This document shows positions 1 to 13,245 of a stretch of DNA of 64,000 bases, in pieces. The notes under the pieces were generated by a model. That model saw nothing but the letters and a program-made list of their open reading frames with translations. It did no database searches and was not told the origin of the DNA. The translations under genes were made by a program, and so were the position numbers. The first letter of the stretch is position 1. Every line of letters starts with the position of its first letter. The DNA comes from Rhabdophis nuchalis (Eukaryota; Chordata; Lepidosauria; Squamata; Natricidae), in contig CM077648.1 of the NCBI GenBank assembly GCA_039707465.1, positions 29,515,119 to 29,579,118 of the forward strand, in the 5' to 3' direction.

Positions 1-359
1 TTAAGCGTTGGATCTGTTCATTTTCATAACTGAAACATCTATAGGTAAACTATTTCTCAACTAAATGAAATCCCACTTCTGGCTATACAATATTTCTTAA
101 GCTCATCATTAGAGTTCCTGATTGAAACTTTTATTTTGCTTAATAATAAATAAAGTTACATTGTCATTTTGGTTTGCTCATTTCACTGCAAAGAAGCATT
201 TTCCAAATAGTGTTCCTACCTTGATTCAGTCTTCCATTAAGCAGAAACATTAAGTTCCTGTCAATTTCTCTATTCCGGTGAAATCATGCAATTTTGCAAT
301 ATTGTTCAATGGATTTTAGGAGCTAACAGCCTTCTACTAATAAATGAAAACTGAAGTTA
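1..359. other. Unannotated non-coding DNA
   Basis: AT-rich sequence with no coding or repeat signal that I recognise. Confidence 0.6.
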
Positions 360-642
360 CTATATTTTTTGGATTATAAGATGCACCTTAATTTTTGGGG
401 AAGAAAATAGGGGGGGGGGAATTCTGCCTACCAGGTATTCATCTGGCTAGCGTCCTTAGTTTGGTCAGCTTTAGCACATAACGTTTGCTGATTTTGAGTG
501 CGCATGCACTTTTTATCCCCTAGTTGGGGATAAAAACAGTTTCTAAAGCACATAGCACGGAAGATGGCTTCACTCATTAGCACCTCATTAGGGCTGAAAA
601 ACAGCTACTGGGGGGGAAGTGTATCTTATACTCAAAATACGG
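360..642. mobile_element. TA-flanked MITE, TACCGTATTTT...AGTATAAGA-type ends
   Basis: Left end TACTATATTTTTTGGATTAT followed by AAGATGCACC, right end TATCTTATACTCAAAATACG followed by GTA. The ends are imperfect inverted copies flanked by TA, as in Tc1/mariner-like MITEs. The same ends, less decayed, bound the insertions at 61443-61711 and 37939-39803. Confidence 0.6.
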
Positions 643-719
643 TATTTTAATTTTATCTACTCATATAGTTATTATTTTACACATTGAAGTCTGCTTGATT
701 GTTTAGTATCTTTCTAGAC

Positions 720-850
720 CAGGCTGTCAAACTGGTGCCCATGAGCTGGATGCGTAACATGCAGGCCATGCCCACCACAGGTCCGTGAAGGGGAAAAAAA
801 TCACAAAACATACGTGACAGCAATGTGACACTGCAAGTTTGACACCAGTG
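720..850. mobile_element. hAT-type MITE with 8-bp target duplication
   Basis: Ends CAGGCTGTCAAACT and AGTTTGACACCAGTG are imperfect inverted repeats, flanked by TTCTAGAC (712-719) and CTCTAGAC (851-858), matching at 7 of 8 positions. The 8-bp duplication and NTCTAGAN target are typical of hAT (Charlie-like) elements. A second copy of the family lies at 24885-25001. Confidence 0.75.
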
Positions 851-984
851 CTCTAGACAATTAGTACTTCTACTCATCTCGCATAACAGTAAAATGTATG
901 CTAATATAGTGCAAGTTTGATAGCCATCATCATCTTTTGGGTTATTGCAATGCAGATTAAATTGAGCTAGCCTTGAAGAATATC

Positions 985-1200
985 TGGAAGCTTCAGCTCC
1001 TACAGAATGCGCCTGTGTGAGCAATCTTGGGTGCACATAGAAGGGTGCATGCAATACTTTTGCTGCATAGACTGCATTGGGTACTGGTTTGCTTCCAGGT
1101 CCAATTCAAGATGTTGGTTATGACATTTAAAGCCCTATATAGCACAGGGCTATGTTGTCTATGGGGCTGTCTTCACTCAATTTTTTCCATGAGCAAATTC
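985..1200 (+). repeat. Degenerate L2/CR1-clade LINE fragment
   Basis: A decayed reading frame contains RLHWVLVCFQVQFKMLVMTF, recognisable as the LHWLPV...FK...T(F/Y)KAL motif near the C-terminus of L2-clade ORF2 proteins, preceded by a diverged KLQLLQNA-like segment. Confidence 0.55.
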
Positions 1201-1327
1201 TTTAAGAGCAATAGACGTATAGATACTTAGCTTGCAGCAATCTAAAGTAATGCAATACTGAATTGATTTTGAGGGTGGTGGTGGTATGATTGGTTATTCA
1301 TATTTTTGTGCATAATTCAATCCAGTT

Positions 1328-1393
1328 ATACATACATACATACATACATACATACATACATACATACATACATACATACATACATACATACAT
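1328..1393. repeat. (CATA)n microsatellite
   Basis: Uninterrupted CATA repeat of about 16 units. Confidence 0.98.
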
Positions 1394-3410
1394 GATTTGT
1401 AGTATTTGAAGAATTATTTGCTCTATGGAGCTATAAAATTCCAAAAGTTTCCTTGATAATGTCATTAGTGGTACGTAGATAATGATATAAAAGTAGCATT
1501 TATAGACATTGTTTAGACTTGACCTTTATATGCATTGATTTTGCACTCTTGGTGCTAAGTACTATAGTATACTTAATGAAAAACACTGAAAAACACATAA
1601 CAAGTTCATATTGAAAGCATTAACAATTTTAACGTTACTCTTTTGAATATTGTAAAACAGTAATAACTTCATAAAATTTTAATGACTATACTTGCAATAA
1701 TCAAGTACATCTAGATGGAGGCACATGGCTAGTCATAGGATACTGGAAAGCAGACAAGTAAACATGATCTTGCTCATCTTTCACATCTCTGAAATGACCT
1801 CTATCTTCTCAGCTTAATTTTTCTCCCTAACCCGAACAGCTGAGCATATTTCAAAACTAGTCAATGAACTGTAGGCACCTTCAGATTTTATTTTATAATA
1901 AATAGGTGTGGTATCCTAATAAAATAAAGTTTATCCTAGAAACTAATGCATCTGGGAAATAGAGCATTATATTAATGTTAAAAATAAAATTTAATATGCA
2001 AAGGTTGCATGGGGCAGACGTGTGATGGGCTGCAAAGGAAATGTTTGTAACGTCATTTAATTATTGTTTGTTTGATTCATTGATTTCTACCTCTTGGAAT
2101 AAAAAATACACTTGGCAGGTAACATAAACATCAGATTGCCAACTTTGTTCTAGATGGTTTGCATCTCTGCTTATAGTTAATGTAGGGATAGTTAATATCC
2201 CCAAAACATTGTTCAATGAATCAAAGATTAGCATTTACATTTTAAAAAGTGTACTGTTTGGCAGCTCTTACTTTTTATTTCCGTCTCTTTCAATCTGACT
2301 AGCTTTTCTATTAGTTGGTCTCAGCAAAATCCCTCAGCAAAATGTATTCTCTAATTTTTTATTAATGCTAGACTTGTCCAAGTTGCTACATATTGCCAAT
2401 CATGAGAGTCCTTATAGAGTGCCAGGTTAAAAAGACAAGTCACTTGTGACCTTAGGAAGTTTACATTCTTGGATAAAGACTATAAACTAAACTATTTATT
2501 TGAAAGAAAGGGTTTATTATTAGACTTCAGCAGCTTCCAAAGTTTGCAGAATTCAAACCATGTTTTGAAAAACATACAACTACACGGAAATTAAATTTAG
2601 TGTTTGGCCAAGTTGCATAAGTATACTGTAATAGTGCACTTTTATTAAATATATGTTTGTAAAAATGCATGTTGATAAAGCATTTCATTCTGTGTTCTGA
2701 TGAAATTTGAAAACAGTTATTTCTTAGTTTGTAGCATTTTAACCATCATGCATAAAGATTCCACTTCAGAAATGCAGAATCCATCCCTTTTACTTTGAGG
2801 GAAGAGGACCCTTAAGATGAGTTTGCAGGGCAAAAATTAATCTAGCCCTGTGAAAGAAGTCTGCCCTATTTAACATTTTGTCTGCAAATACCAAATCACA
2901 GACTATCACATCTGTTTTATTAAATATTTGCCATGGAATGCAATGTTAGTATTTTGGTGGTGCATAAATGAATATGCAGTTCTAATTGTTCTGAGCTACA
3001 AATGGCAGACATTCCTAAAAGCAAGTTGCTATTAATAACACTGTTATACATTTTCTTCTCATGATAATGCCAACAGCTGACAAGAATGCAGGCCATCTTG
3101 CCTATTTGCTTTAGTGTAGTTGCATTCCATCCACATTTTTCTCATAGCATGTTGTTCTTCAACATCCCATTTTAAGAGGTTCCCTAATTCCAAGATGGGT
3201 ATCAGTTCATAATTTTGGCAAAGTTCCCTGCACTTGAGAAAGAAAGAAGTGTTTATTGCAGACCTCCTCTTTGATACTAACAATATTTATCTTGCTGATG
3301 TTAATTTCATTTTGGTTTTAATTATTTACTGGTTGCATATATCATTGATCATCTTCCTCGAGAATATGTCTTCTTCCTGAACAGCATTATTATTGACATA
3401 ATTTTATATA
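1394..3410. other. Unannotated intronic or upstream DNA
   Basis: AT-rich; only short open frames without family resemblance. No repeat recognised. Confidence 0.6.
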
Positions 3411-4025
3411 CAGTGGTACCTCGCTTCACGAACGCCTCTCTTCACGACCAATTCGCTGTACGACCAGAAATTTTCCAAAAAATGTGCTCCGCTGCACGAA
3501 CCCCGCCTCGCTTCACGTACCGGAGCCGCGGACATTTTATCTACGAACAAATGTTGTGAGGGGGACGGGTGTGTGTGTGGAAGCGAAGGCAGGGGGGAAG
3601 GAGCTGCCTTCCCGGCCGGGCTCCGCAGCTGAGGGGCCATGGAGCAGTTTGCGCGGTTTGCTCCATCGCCCCTCAGCTGCGGAGCCCGGCCGGGAAGGCA
3701 GCTCCTTCCCCCCTGCCTTCGCTTCCACACACACCTCGCGCGCGGCTGCCAGCATGACTTTCGCCCATCTCTTTCTGGGCTCGGCGCTTCTGGGAAGCGT
3801 CCCGACAAGCAGAAGCGCCGAGCCCAGAAAGAGACGGGCGAAAGTCATGCTGGCTTGCTCCATCACCCCCAGCTGCTTTACATTGAACCCAAAAAACAAG
3901 GTCAGAACGGATTAACCGGATTTACATTGAACCCTATGGGAAATTGTGCCTCGCTTCACGACCAATTCGCAACGCGACCAAAGTCAGTTCACGAATTAAG
4001 TTCGTGAAGCGAGGTACCACTACTG
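3411..4025. mobile_element. Tigger/pogo-like non-autonomous DNA transposon, copy 1
   Basis: Starts CAGTGGTACCTCGCTTCACG and ends with the inverted form (GTGAAGCGAGGTACCACTACTG, slightly altered at the tip), with TA before the left end. The arrangement and the flanking ...CCTATGGGAAATT...ACGAATTAAGTTCGT region resemble Tigger-type TIRs. The GC-rich centre holds two long hairpins: one near 3578-3733 and one near 3752-3856. A nearly identical copy in the same orientation lies at 37035-37647. Several open frames of 60-140 codons here are artefacts of the GC-rich palindromes. Confidence 0.85.
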
Positions 4026-7000
4026 AATTTTCAAATTTACATTCAGTTTAACTATTACTTTACCAGATAGGTAAAACAAGGTTTGGAATATTTGTGGTGC
4101 AAGGGTTAGCTTAAGGATCTCAAGATAAGGTAATAGCTAATGTCTGAACTGATGCAGTTTTGTTCATTGATATAGATTTTCAGTTTCTGCTTGCATATAG
4201 ACATGAGAAATAAATAGTTGGATTTGTATGTACTTTCAGTGTAGCACTGCCAATTGTTAAATGTGGTTCATATTAACTTATTTCACAAATATTGTACGCT
4301 GCCCAGTCAGAGGCTCTTAAAATGTTCACAATTAATATACAACAAATGGGTTTAAAAAAAAAAAGATAAACGCTATCAAAATCAACACAAAAACCAAAGA
4401 ATTAAACAGAGGCTTAGTACACACTTAAACAATGATCAGGACAATATATAATAACGTTCTATCTACTGGTCACCTACATTTAAGCATAAAAAACAATGAC
4501 ATCATTCACCTCTTTCCTAAATAATATTAGAGAGAGTATAAGTGTCGGGCCCCAGAACATTTAATAGGATGGGGCATCTCCCAAATCGCCTTTTTCTATG
4601 ACCTATGACTATGATTTATCTATGATTTCTATTATCCTCAAGTGGAGAGAATCACAAACACACCTTCCTGATACAGCATAAAATGGGCAAAATTTGGGTT
4701 AAGGAAGATTCTCTTGTAGAGGATATTGTTTGTGATTTCAAAAGTTTGCATTTAATACTCCATCACTTTCTCTTCCCATGAGTACATAGGCTTCCTCACT
4801 CCACTTTCCTTAATAGTGAAGCTGACAGAATGGGCATTGACATTGAGTGGGCTTTCATTGAATAAGGGGCAGAAAATATCCTGAGGATTACCCACACAGT
4901 TAATATTGGTCACACTATCAACATCAATGCAGCTTACTGGTGCTGCTAGCAGAAAAGCTGTCTCTTGCCTCAGTGGTCAGTGCAGAAGTCTCATAGGAGC
5001 CACTCTATCACCTCAATCTATTGCTCCCCTTCCTTCAGCAGTAATCAGGCCTTCTCTAAGGTAAAGGTTGCCCTCGCACATATGTGCTAGTTGTTTCCGA
5101 TTCTAGGGGGCAGTGCTCATCTCCGTTTCAAAGCCGAAAAGCCAGCGCTGTCTGAAGACGTCTCCGTGATCATGTGACCAGCATGACTAAATGCCAACGG
5201 TGCACGGAACACTGTTATCTTCCCACCAAAGTGGTCCCTATTTTTCTACTTGCATTTTTACATGCTTTTGAAGTGCTAGGTTGGCAGAAGCTAGGACAAG
5301 TAATGGAAGCTCACTCCGTTACACGGCAATAGTGATTTCAACCGCCGAACTGCCGACTTCTCTGATCAACAAGTTCAGCATCTTAGCCACTGTGCCCCTT
5401 CATATATAAAATGTATATTCCTTGAAAAGAATTGTTCATGATATTTGGAGTTTAGGAATTCACATTTTTGTCCCTATTTGTCGTCCATTTTTCCATTCCA
5501 GTTCTCTAGTAATTTTCAAAGACTACAGTTCTGCCATATTCTCCGCTGGTGTTCCCTTGATTAAAATTTCTGTTCTTCTGTTCTCTCCTTATTTATCCTA
5601 AGCAGCTCTCTCCTTCAACTAATTATGGACAGTTAGTGCCTTGTTTCTCTTCTGAGCAAATATATAAATATGAATAAGACATTCTGCCTTCTTACTCATT
5701 ATTTTCCCATTTGTTTCTCCTTCCAATAGTCTGACAGACTCTAGCCTTTCCTTTTAAGTTCTGACATACCTAAAAAAATAGCTTTTCTGTTTTGGGGCAT
5801 TTCTAACAAGCCTCAAGTTCATGTCATAGTATATTATGGAGGGAATCCCCTACATTAGATTTCAAGACACCTCTGGCATCAGAGTGAAGCTCCTCTAAAT
5901 TATGCTGAGAAAGCAGTTGAAGTTAGTAAAAAAAAAACTTTAATTTTTGTACATTATTTCTATAGACTGTACCCATTAAGTTTTGATTTATGCTTAATTG
6001 GACTGCTTGTGGTTTTTAAAAAGTATATTTGGTAATGCTTAATCTTGTTTTATTGTTCTCAATTTGATCGCTTAGCAATGAATTGCATAGATTCTGTCTA
6101 GAGAGATGTTATGTGTAACTCTATCAAATTATTTGCATCCTTGGAATAACTACAAATGCAACAAGAGTAGATCTGTTCTATCTAATCCCTCCAGGAATCT
6201 CCTGCAGTTTCTTAGAGTCTGCAACAGATTTCCTGCCTGGGCAGTAAACTAATAGCTCCAAAACCTTCAACTCAATTGGCATTGTTCTAATTCTGATGAA
6301 GAAATTGGAGTATGATTTCCAAATATCAGACTGCCATATTTGATCCCAATTTATAAACAAACTGAGGATACTGAAACAGTTCAACAACTGTCATGAACGC
6401 CATGAAAGCCTGACTTATGTGAAACAAGGTGGTCGAATATTGAAATCAAATCCATAGAATGTTAGCAACATCTAGACTATTTTTACTATCTATTAATATC
6501 TCAAATTTTCATTTAGATAAATTATGGTAGTTTGCTATTTCATTGTATATGATTCTTATCACATGCAGTACAGCATAAAATAAATGCATTATTAAGAAAA
6601 TCATAGTATTCCAGTACTTAGCAAGTACTAGCAACTTTTGAGACCTTTAGATGCTGTTTAATAATAAATTGACATGCTTTTCCATTACTGAACATGTAGG
6701 GGCACTGCAACACTGTAATAAAAAGTGTTGAGACGAATTGGTACAAACTCTACAAGTATGTTGCAGAAATTATACTTTGTTAAACAAATTCTGGCTCTGC
6801 AAAAATATGTATATCCCTTACAAATTTTAGGGTTTAAATATTGTATTTAAAGTATTATTAGGTAGATTGGTATGGAAAAATAATCTTATTAAACTAATGC
6901 TAATTTTTCTATTTTCTTTCTATTCTACTTGACCTAAACTGATTTGATGAAAAAAAAGAAATATATAAATACATCTTAATTAACATATTCTATAATTAAT

Positions 7001-7585
7001 AAGTATGATAAATAGTATTTGTATGTATCTACTCAGATACATACAATAAAAATCTAGTTAAATCTAATAATCCAATGTACTTAAAAATCCAAATGAACAA
7101 ACAGAAAAATAATTTAATTTTTCGGTATTCATTCCTTAATATTCTTTTCTATATTTCTTTCACAGATATACTGAGCAAAGAAAAACTTAATATCTCTTCT
7201 TTCTCTCCAGCAGTGATCAGTGAAAGTTTATTACTTTAAGTATTGACAGTGATATGCTTAGCAGTCTTTGAGGACTGGAGGCCTTTAGATATTAGAATTA
7301 GCATACTAACTTGACTGGATTTATATGTTGCTTTTAATGTAGTATATAATGAAAAATGTTACGTACAGAAATTAGGATTGTACAATATAGGCTACATTTA
7401 TTATACTGTAAATAGTTAAGATTAAGGAAAAAATGGCCATAGCAGCCATCCTATAACCGTTAAAATACAACTACATTTTGAGGAAAAATAATAACATTAA
7501 GATAGGAAAAATATCAGCCAATTTACATATATCAGTGCAGGTGTATAGATGTGTATCTTGGTCAAATTCTCTCTGAATTAATATA
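4026..7585. other. Unannotated DNA apart from one SINE
   Basis: Around the SINE at 5057-5401 nothing coding is seen. 4295-4440 looks like a decayed LINE 3' end (TACGCTGCCCAGTCAGAGGC) but too weakly to classify. Confidence 0.5.
5057..5401 (-). repeat. Sauria-type tRNA/BovB-tailed SINE
   Basis: Read on the minus strand it runs from a tRNA-like head (GGCACAGTGGCTAAGATGCT) through TTGTCCTAGCTTCTGCCAAC to a tail GGCAACCTTTACCTT. This is the squamate SINE with Pol III A/B boxes and a BovB-like 3' end. The head is decayed. Confidence 0.85.
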
Positions 7586-7943
7586 CAGGTAGTCCTCAAC
7601 TTACAACAGTTCAAAGTTACAACGGAACTAAAAAAAGCGACCTATGACCATTTTTCACAGTTGCAACCTTTGCAGCATCCCCGTGATCATGGGATCAAAT
7701 TTCAGATGCTTGGCAACTGGCTCAGCATCCCAGGATTATGTGATCCTCTTTTGTGACCTTTTGACAAGCAAAGTCAATGGGGAAGCCAGATTCACTGAAT
7801 AACCATGTGGCTAACTCAACGACTGCAGTGATTTACTTAACTGTGTCAAGAAATGTACAATGAGGCAAAACTCACTTATCAAATTTCTCACTTAACAACA
7901 TAAATTTTGGATTCACTTGGGGTCATAAATTGAGGACTACCTG
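7586..7943 (+). mobile_element. TA-flanked MITE, CAGGTAGTCCTC(G/A)ACTTAC family, full copy
   Basis: Begins CAGGTAGTCCTCAACTTACA, ends ATTGAGGACTACCTG and is flanked by TA on both sides. Contains the family landmarks GTGATCATGG and AAGTCAATGGGGAAGCCAGA. At least eight copies occur in the window, in both orientations, making it the most abundant DNA repeat here. Confidence 0.85.
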
Positions 7944-10900
7944 TATATATGTAATGTACAGATATGTAGCCTACACATATTTCCTGGACTCTATGGTCTT
8001 CATAATTCAGTAGTTTTATAACTCAAACACTGAAAATATATGAACTGCTGGATCTAACTTTATCCTAATCTAGCATCATTAATACTGGCAAGATAAATCT
8101 GGAAAGCTCCCAAAGAAGGGATGATGATCATGATGATAATGAAGAAGAAAAAGATGACCATTGCCTTCTCCTTCAATGGGTGCCATAATTTTTATCCTTC
8201 ATGACTAACAATACAAATTATACAAAAGTGTACAATACTGATGATAATACTGCTTGTAAAATATTTAAATATTTAACATAAACATGCTTTTATCATGATT
8301 GGAGTTTCAGGTAATCAAATAATTGAGCAAGTATATACAGTATGATTTTGAAAAACAACTAACATTTCATGAAGCATACATTGAAAATACTTTTTTTTCC
8401 TTTTTGGGAGCCTTTGAAATTATTTTGGGAGGGGAAATAAATAAACAGAAGACTTGATACTTCTCACTGAAAATATAAAACTTTAGCTATGAGAAATAAT
8501 GTATGGTAATTTATAAATATTGCTTTCATCATAGCCTCTGAAGATCCCAATGATAATTTCTAAATAGACAACTTTTATAGGGAATTTCTGCCTTTTTTGG
8601 AAATAGGCTGAATATGTAAATGATCGGAATGGCAATTGGCATATCATTAGTACACCAGAAGTAAGCTGTGGAAAATGTGAAGAACTGATTCATACATATT
8701 AACAAAAGTACTTTAGAATTTAGGCTTTTCATTCAGCGCTTGTACCCCTTCTTGAGTTTCATTCTTCCCCGTGGATTGCCCTCCTTCTCTAACTATCTGT
8801 ACAGGCTCTTTTCTTTCCCCCCCCAAACCTCCCCCATCTCTGTTCAATGGATAATCTGTAAAGTTCATTGCTGCCACTGCTGCTTTGAGTGGGAGCGTTG
8901 TTTTGCCCATTTCGTACCAGCTTTGTTACTGTGCAGTATTTTTCGGCTGTTTTTGCTCATTATCATACAGCTGGTATTTAGAAGAGTGAGGCAGGCAGAA
9001 GCTGCACTGTCTGCAAGTATAAGAAGTTCTTTTGCATTTGGGAAACTGGCAGATGGGGCATGTGTTTTAAACGGATTTTGCTGATAGCAGACTACATTAA
9101 AAATCATTCTGAGAAAGACTAAGGTCAGCCTATGAATTCAGAGCTTGAGAGGTATTCAGCTTTTGGAAACCCTTTTTAGAATATAAATTAACGTATGAAA
9201 GTGGAAAATGCACAACTGTCTACTTACTTTTCCCATTTGATGATATGACTTGTTCATTATCTATTAATTAGCCTTTATTATCTCACTGAAAGGCAAAGTA
9301 TACATATTTTAATAAAGAAATGATAGTTATAAATGAGGGAAGTAATCATAAGACCATTATAAAATATACCTTTGCACATAAAAGGATCTAGGTAGTTGAA
9401 CAAAACATGTTCAGTTTCAGAATTTCAGAGGACTACAGAGCCACGACAGATAAACTAATAGAGAGCACTGAACCAAAAATCTGACACAAATCAACATATT
9501 CCTATTTTGAGGGAAGGAAGTTGTTTCTACTTGAAGATAGATTTTATTCAATATTAAATTGAACATATTTATATAAACTGCTTGCATAAACATCCCAGAT
9601 GATATTCTGTTAGATGATATTCATATAATTCTATTAATAGCTGCAATCAGCAGGCACCCTTTAGAAGCATTTGTGTCCTAAAACTCCAAAATCATCAATA
9701 ATGGACTTGAATAAATTATTTAATAGTTTATGTCCAATCCAAACTCTAGAATAAATCGAGTCATGCATAAATTGAAAGTTTCTGTTACATTTGATTCATC
9801 CCATAGGAATTCTAATAGCAACGTCATGAAATGCTTTTTATTTTAAAGTAATAAATATGAGATAAAGTAATAATAAATATGTTGACATTATAAAAATATA
9901 GAGAAATGATATAATCAGAATTAAAAATTACCAATATAAATTTCCCACATATGATATGTATTGGGTTTTTTTAATAAATGTATAAATTTATAAAATTCTG
10001 GGAATTTATAAATAGAGCAGACCCAGAAATCTTGACCAGCTAAGTCAAAATGCCTTTCTTTTGTCTTTTTGCTGAAAATAAAATTCAACATGCACAGGAT
10101 TCCATTGCAGCAAATCAGGTATTAAGATATCCTAGGATAGAGATTGTAAGAAGCTATATTTTTTTGTTTACATCATCCCCATCTATACTTCATGTTATAA
10201 TACAGTTTTATTGTTTCTACTTGCTTGAATGCCTTTTCTCATACTATAAATTGCAGCATCTTCATGGAATTATTATTTGAACCCAGATGCAGCAAAAATA
10301 TTGTAGTGATTCTATTAATATTTGAACAGTTATTTTGGAAAGAGTAGTACTGGGTATTTTTTAATTTATTTTTTGGGATTTAATTTTAAATTCCCGCAGA
10401 ATTCTCTATTTTCTACAGAAAATAATGAAGTAATGATTTTATGTACAAATCTGTTTTTTCCTTGTGGTATAGATGAAGCCATGGGAATGCTAGAACAATG
10501 TCTAGCCATAGTAACTGATTTTAGATCCAGAACAATAAAACTCAGATCAGATTTGTCCAGAAAAAGTACATTCAGCCCTTCAGTTATATGAGCTGTATGC
10601 TGTCTAAGAGAATAAGACTTAAGTGTTTGGAAGGTGATTTATTTTTGTCCTAAAAATATTTGGTTTTTTTAAATGAAATAATTATTGTCTTTTCCTTTAA
10701 AAAAAAAATTATGATGACAGCATTCTATGTGAGCTTATTGAAGGAATTGGAAACATCTAGCTCAAAGTTGCTTTGGCCTGCCAGCTCAAGCTATCAATCA
10801 GAGGTTTCCAAACTTTTTCAGACTATGGAACATATTAATTAAAAAAAAATCATGGAACCCCCTTATCAAGTGTTAACGCTATAAGGAGAAAAAAATGGCT

Positions 10901-11480
10901 GTATTTGAAAGCTTTTTTAAATTTATTTTTGCCTTTCATCTCTCAAAAAGTATGTAACTGAATTGAATTGAAAAACTGCTACAGATTGTCAAATGACAAT
11001 CTCTACCATTACCTCAATTTGCTGTACTTGCTGTCATTTTTGAAGGAATATTGTTAATGATCATAATTTACTAGACCAGATTAGCTAAGAAGCTATTAAA
11101 TATAAATTTTTCTGTAAAAATATTCAGTAGGGATGTTTTCAGTCAGATATCTAATTCTCTAAAACTTTTCATTTTTCCATCCCCAGACCAATCTGGCTCT
11201 TTTCTTTAAAAAGCGGATAATAAATAATGGCAAGTATGGGGAAAATCAAAGACAAATTGTACAATTTAATATAATTTAAGTCCTCTTTTTATTATTAAAA
11301 AGGTATTGGTCTTGCAGATTGTTTCATCCTTATTTATTTATAATAAAGTATATGCTGTTTGGACCACAAAGACTCCATACATAAAAAAATAAATACAGCA
11401 ATATTATACATTATAAGTAGTGAAAGAACGGCATAATAAGAAATGAAATCAATGGTGCTATAACCTATTTACACTACATA
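7944..11480. other. Unannotated DNA with a moderately GC-rich block
   Basis: 8720-9120 is richer in G+C than its flanks, has no recognised repeat and could be a conserved non-coding element. 10798-10870 (AGAGGTTTCCAAACTTTTTC) resembles a MITE end. No gene recognised. Confidence 0.4.
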
Positions 11481-11983
11481 CAGATAGTCATCAATTTAAG
11501 ACCATTTGTTTAATGACAGTTCAAATTTACGATGGTGTGTTAAAAAGTAATTTATGATCCATCCTATAAGTTACAATATCTCTACTGTCACGTGATTTCA
11601 ATTTGGTTGCTTGGAAACCAGCTTGCATGTAGGATGGTTGCAACTCTTGCATTCGCAGGATCATGATTAATGGCATTCCCAGCTGGCTTCCAACAAGTAA
11701 AGTCAATGGGGAAAGCCAGATTTGTTTAACAACTATATATTTGCTTAACATCTGCATAATTTGGTTAATGCATACAGTGATCTGCTCAGTAACTGTAGAA
11801 AAATGGACATAATATCATATGACTGGAATTAGGACTGGAATTCCAGTTGCTAAGCATTGCTGTCTTTGAATCATCATATGTCTCAAAATGGACGTTATAT
11901 TTAGTCACATGATGATTCAAAGACTGAATTGCTTAGCAACTGGAATTCCAGTCCTAATTATGGTTGTAAGTAAAAATTACCCA
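11481..11983 (+). mobile_element. CAGGTAGTCC-family MITE, copy with palindromic insertion
   Basis: Left end CAGATAGTCATCAATTTAAG and internal TCAATGGGGAAAGCCAGA match the family; the right end TTATGGTTGTAAG...TTACCCATA is decayed. Between about 11825 and 11962 is an extra palindrome: arms of about 55 bp containing TAGGACTGGAATTCCAGTTG and its complement, separated by about 28 bp. Confidence 0.65.
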
Positions 11984-12052
11984 TATTATTTTCTTCTATT
12001 CCCCAAAGGCCCTGAGACAGTTAGTTATTAACAGTCTTATGAAATTAGAAAG

Positions 12053-12338
12053 GAAGGAGACACTTCTCTTTGAAAATGCACCTTTGGGACAACCATGGCC
12101 TTGGTGACTGAGAATCTCCATAGACATCAGGTTGGAATCAGAGGTGGGTTGTTCCTGGTTCTGCCTGAATTGGGCAAACCAGTAGTGGTGGCGGCAGCAG
12201 GCTCTGCGTATACGATTCCGCGCTTTGAGGGAGCTAGTAGTAAAAAAAAATGGAAGAGCACCACTGGTTGGAATCCTTACGCAGCCACAAGTGCCTATGT
12301 CCAGTCCCCTGTGAATTTGACCTTTATCTAGCGCCAAT
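12053..12338 (-). repeat. Unclassified repeat fragment plus hAT-like fragment
   Basis: 12065-12130 on the minus strand (CTATGGAGATTCTCAGTCAC, then TTGTCCCAAAGGTGCATTTTC) is the same family as the palindromic repeat at 44160-44369. From about 12137 a different unit starts (AGAGGTGGGTTGTTCCTGG) and continues with a GC-rich (GGTGGCGGCAGCAGGC) core, similar to ends of hAT-like MITEs. Neither has an intact boundary. Confidence 0.4.
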
Positions 12339-13245
12339 TTGCCTTGACCGTTAGTGGATTGTATTCTTGGGTATAGGTAGCATGTAATAAATGGTTACCG
12401 CTTTGAACTCAACTGTTTCTAGTTACTTGTGTCTGACATTTTTAATTGTTCTTCATGATGAATGTATGTGTGTGGGGACTTAATGTTTTATTACATTAAT
12501 GAAGGATTTTGTTTAAGCATTGAGAATGATTTAGTGAATAACATCTTATCATTAAATTATCAAAAGTAATTTAAGTAACAATGACCTTTCAAGATAAAAG
12601 CTTTATTAGCTTTGAACTTGTCATCTGCTACTTTTGAGTACTATCGAGTTTATTCTGTCACCCTCAAGTAGATTTGTTTAGGTGAATTGATGGAGATTTT
12701 GCTGTTAAACAATAAAGCAAAGCAAGTTACTGCAAAAGATACTGACACTTAAAAAGGTTCAAAACTTTTCACCTCTTACTCTAAAAAGACATTGAATTCA
12801 ACTTAGTTGTTAAAAGGTTGTAACTGTGTGTTCTAGTCTTTCTTTAGGCATGAAAGATGCCTGGATGACTTTAGACCAGTAACACTCTCTCAGCCCATCT
12901 CACAGTATTCTTGGGGGGAAATTGGTAAAGGAAGGAAGGTATGTTTGCTGCCTTGAGTTATTTATAAAAAATAATAAAAGGTGGGATAAAAAAATCTCAA
13001 CACCCCCAAACCTTATAGCCAGGGCAAATGCTTTTTATATATATAAAGTGAAATGCTTGTGAATCAAGGTCTCTTTATGACTAAGTCTTTTATCAGAATA
13101 AAAAGAGGGTTGTTTTCTTGCCATGGGCAAGTCTCTGAGAATACAGATTTAAAAGACCTCTACTTTATAAATCATGGATAGAAATTGTTCAAATAAATTT
13201 TCCCATCAGCTTGAGGAGTATTTTCTGGTCTTGCAACATAGAAAA

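Noticed and set aside
3404..4007. Several overlapping 120-145-codon frames on both strands
   Set aside because: They lie in the GC-rich hairpins of the Tigger-like MITE, and the second copy at 37035-37647 produces the same artefacts.
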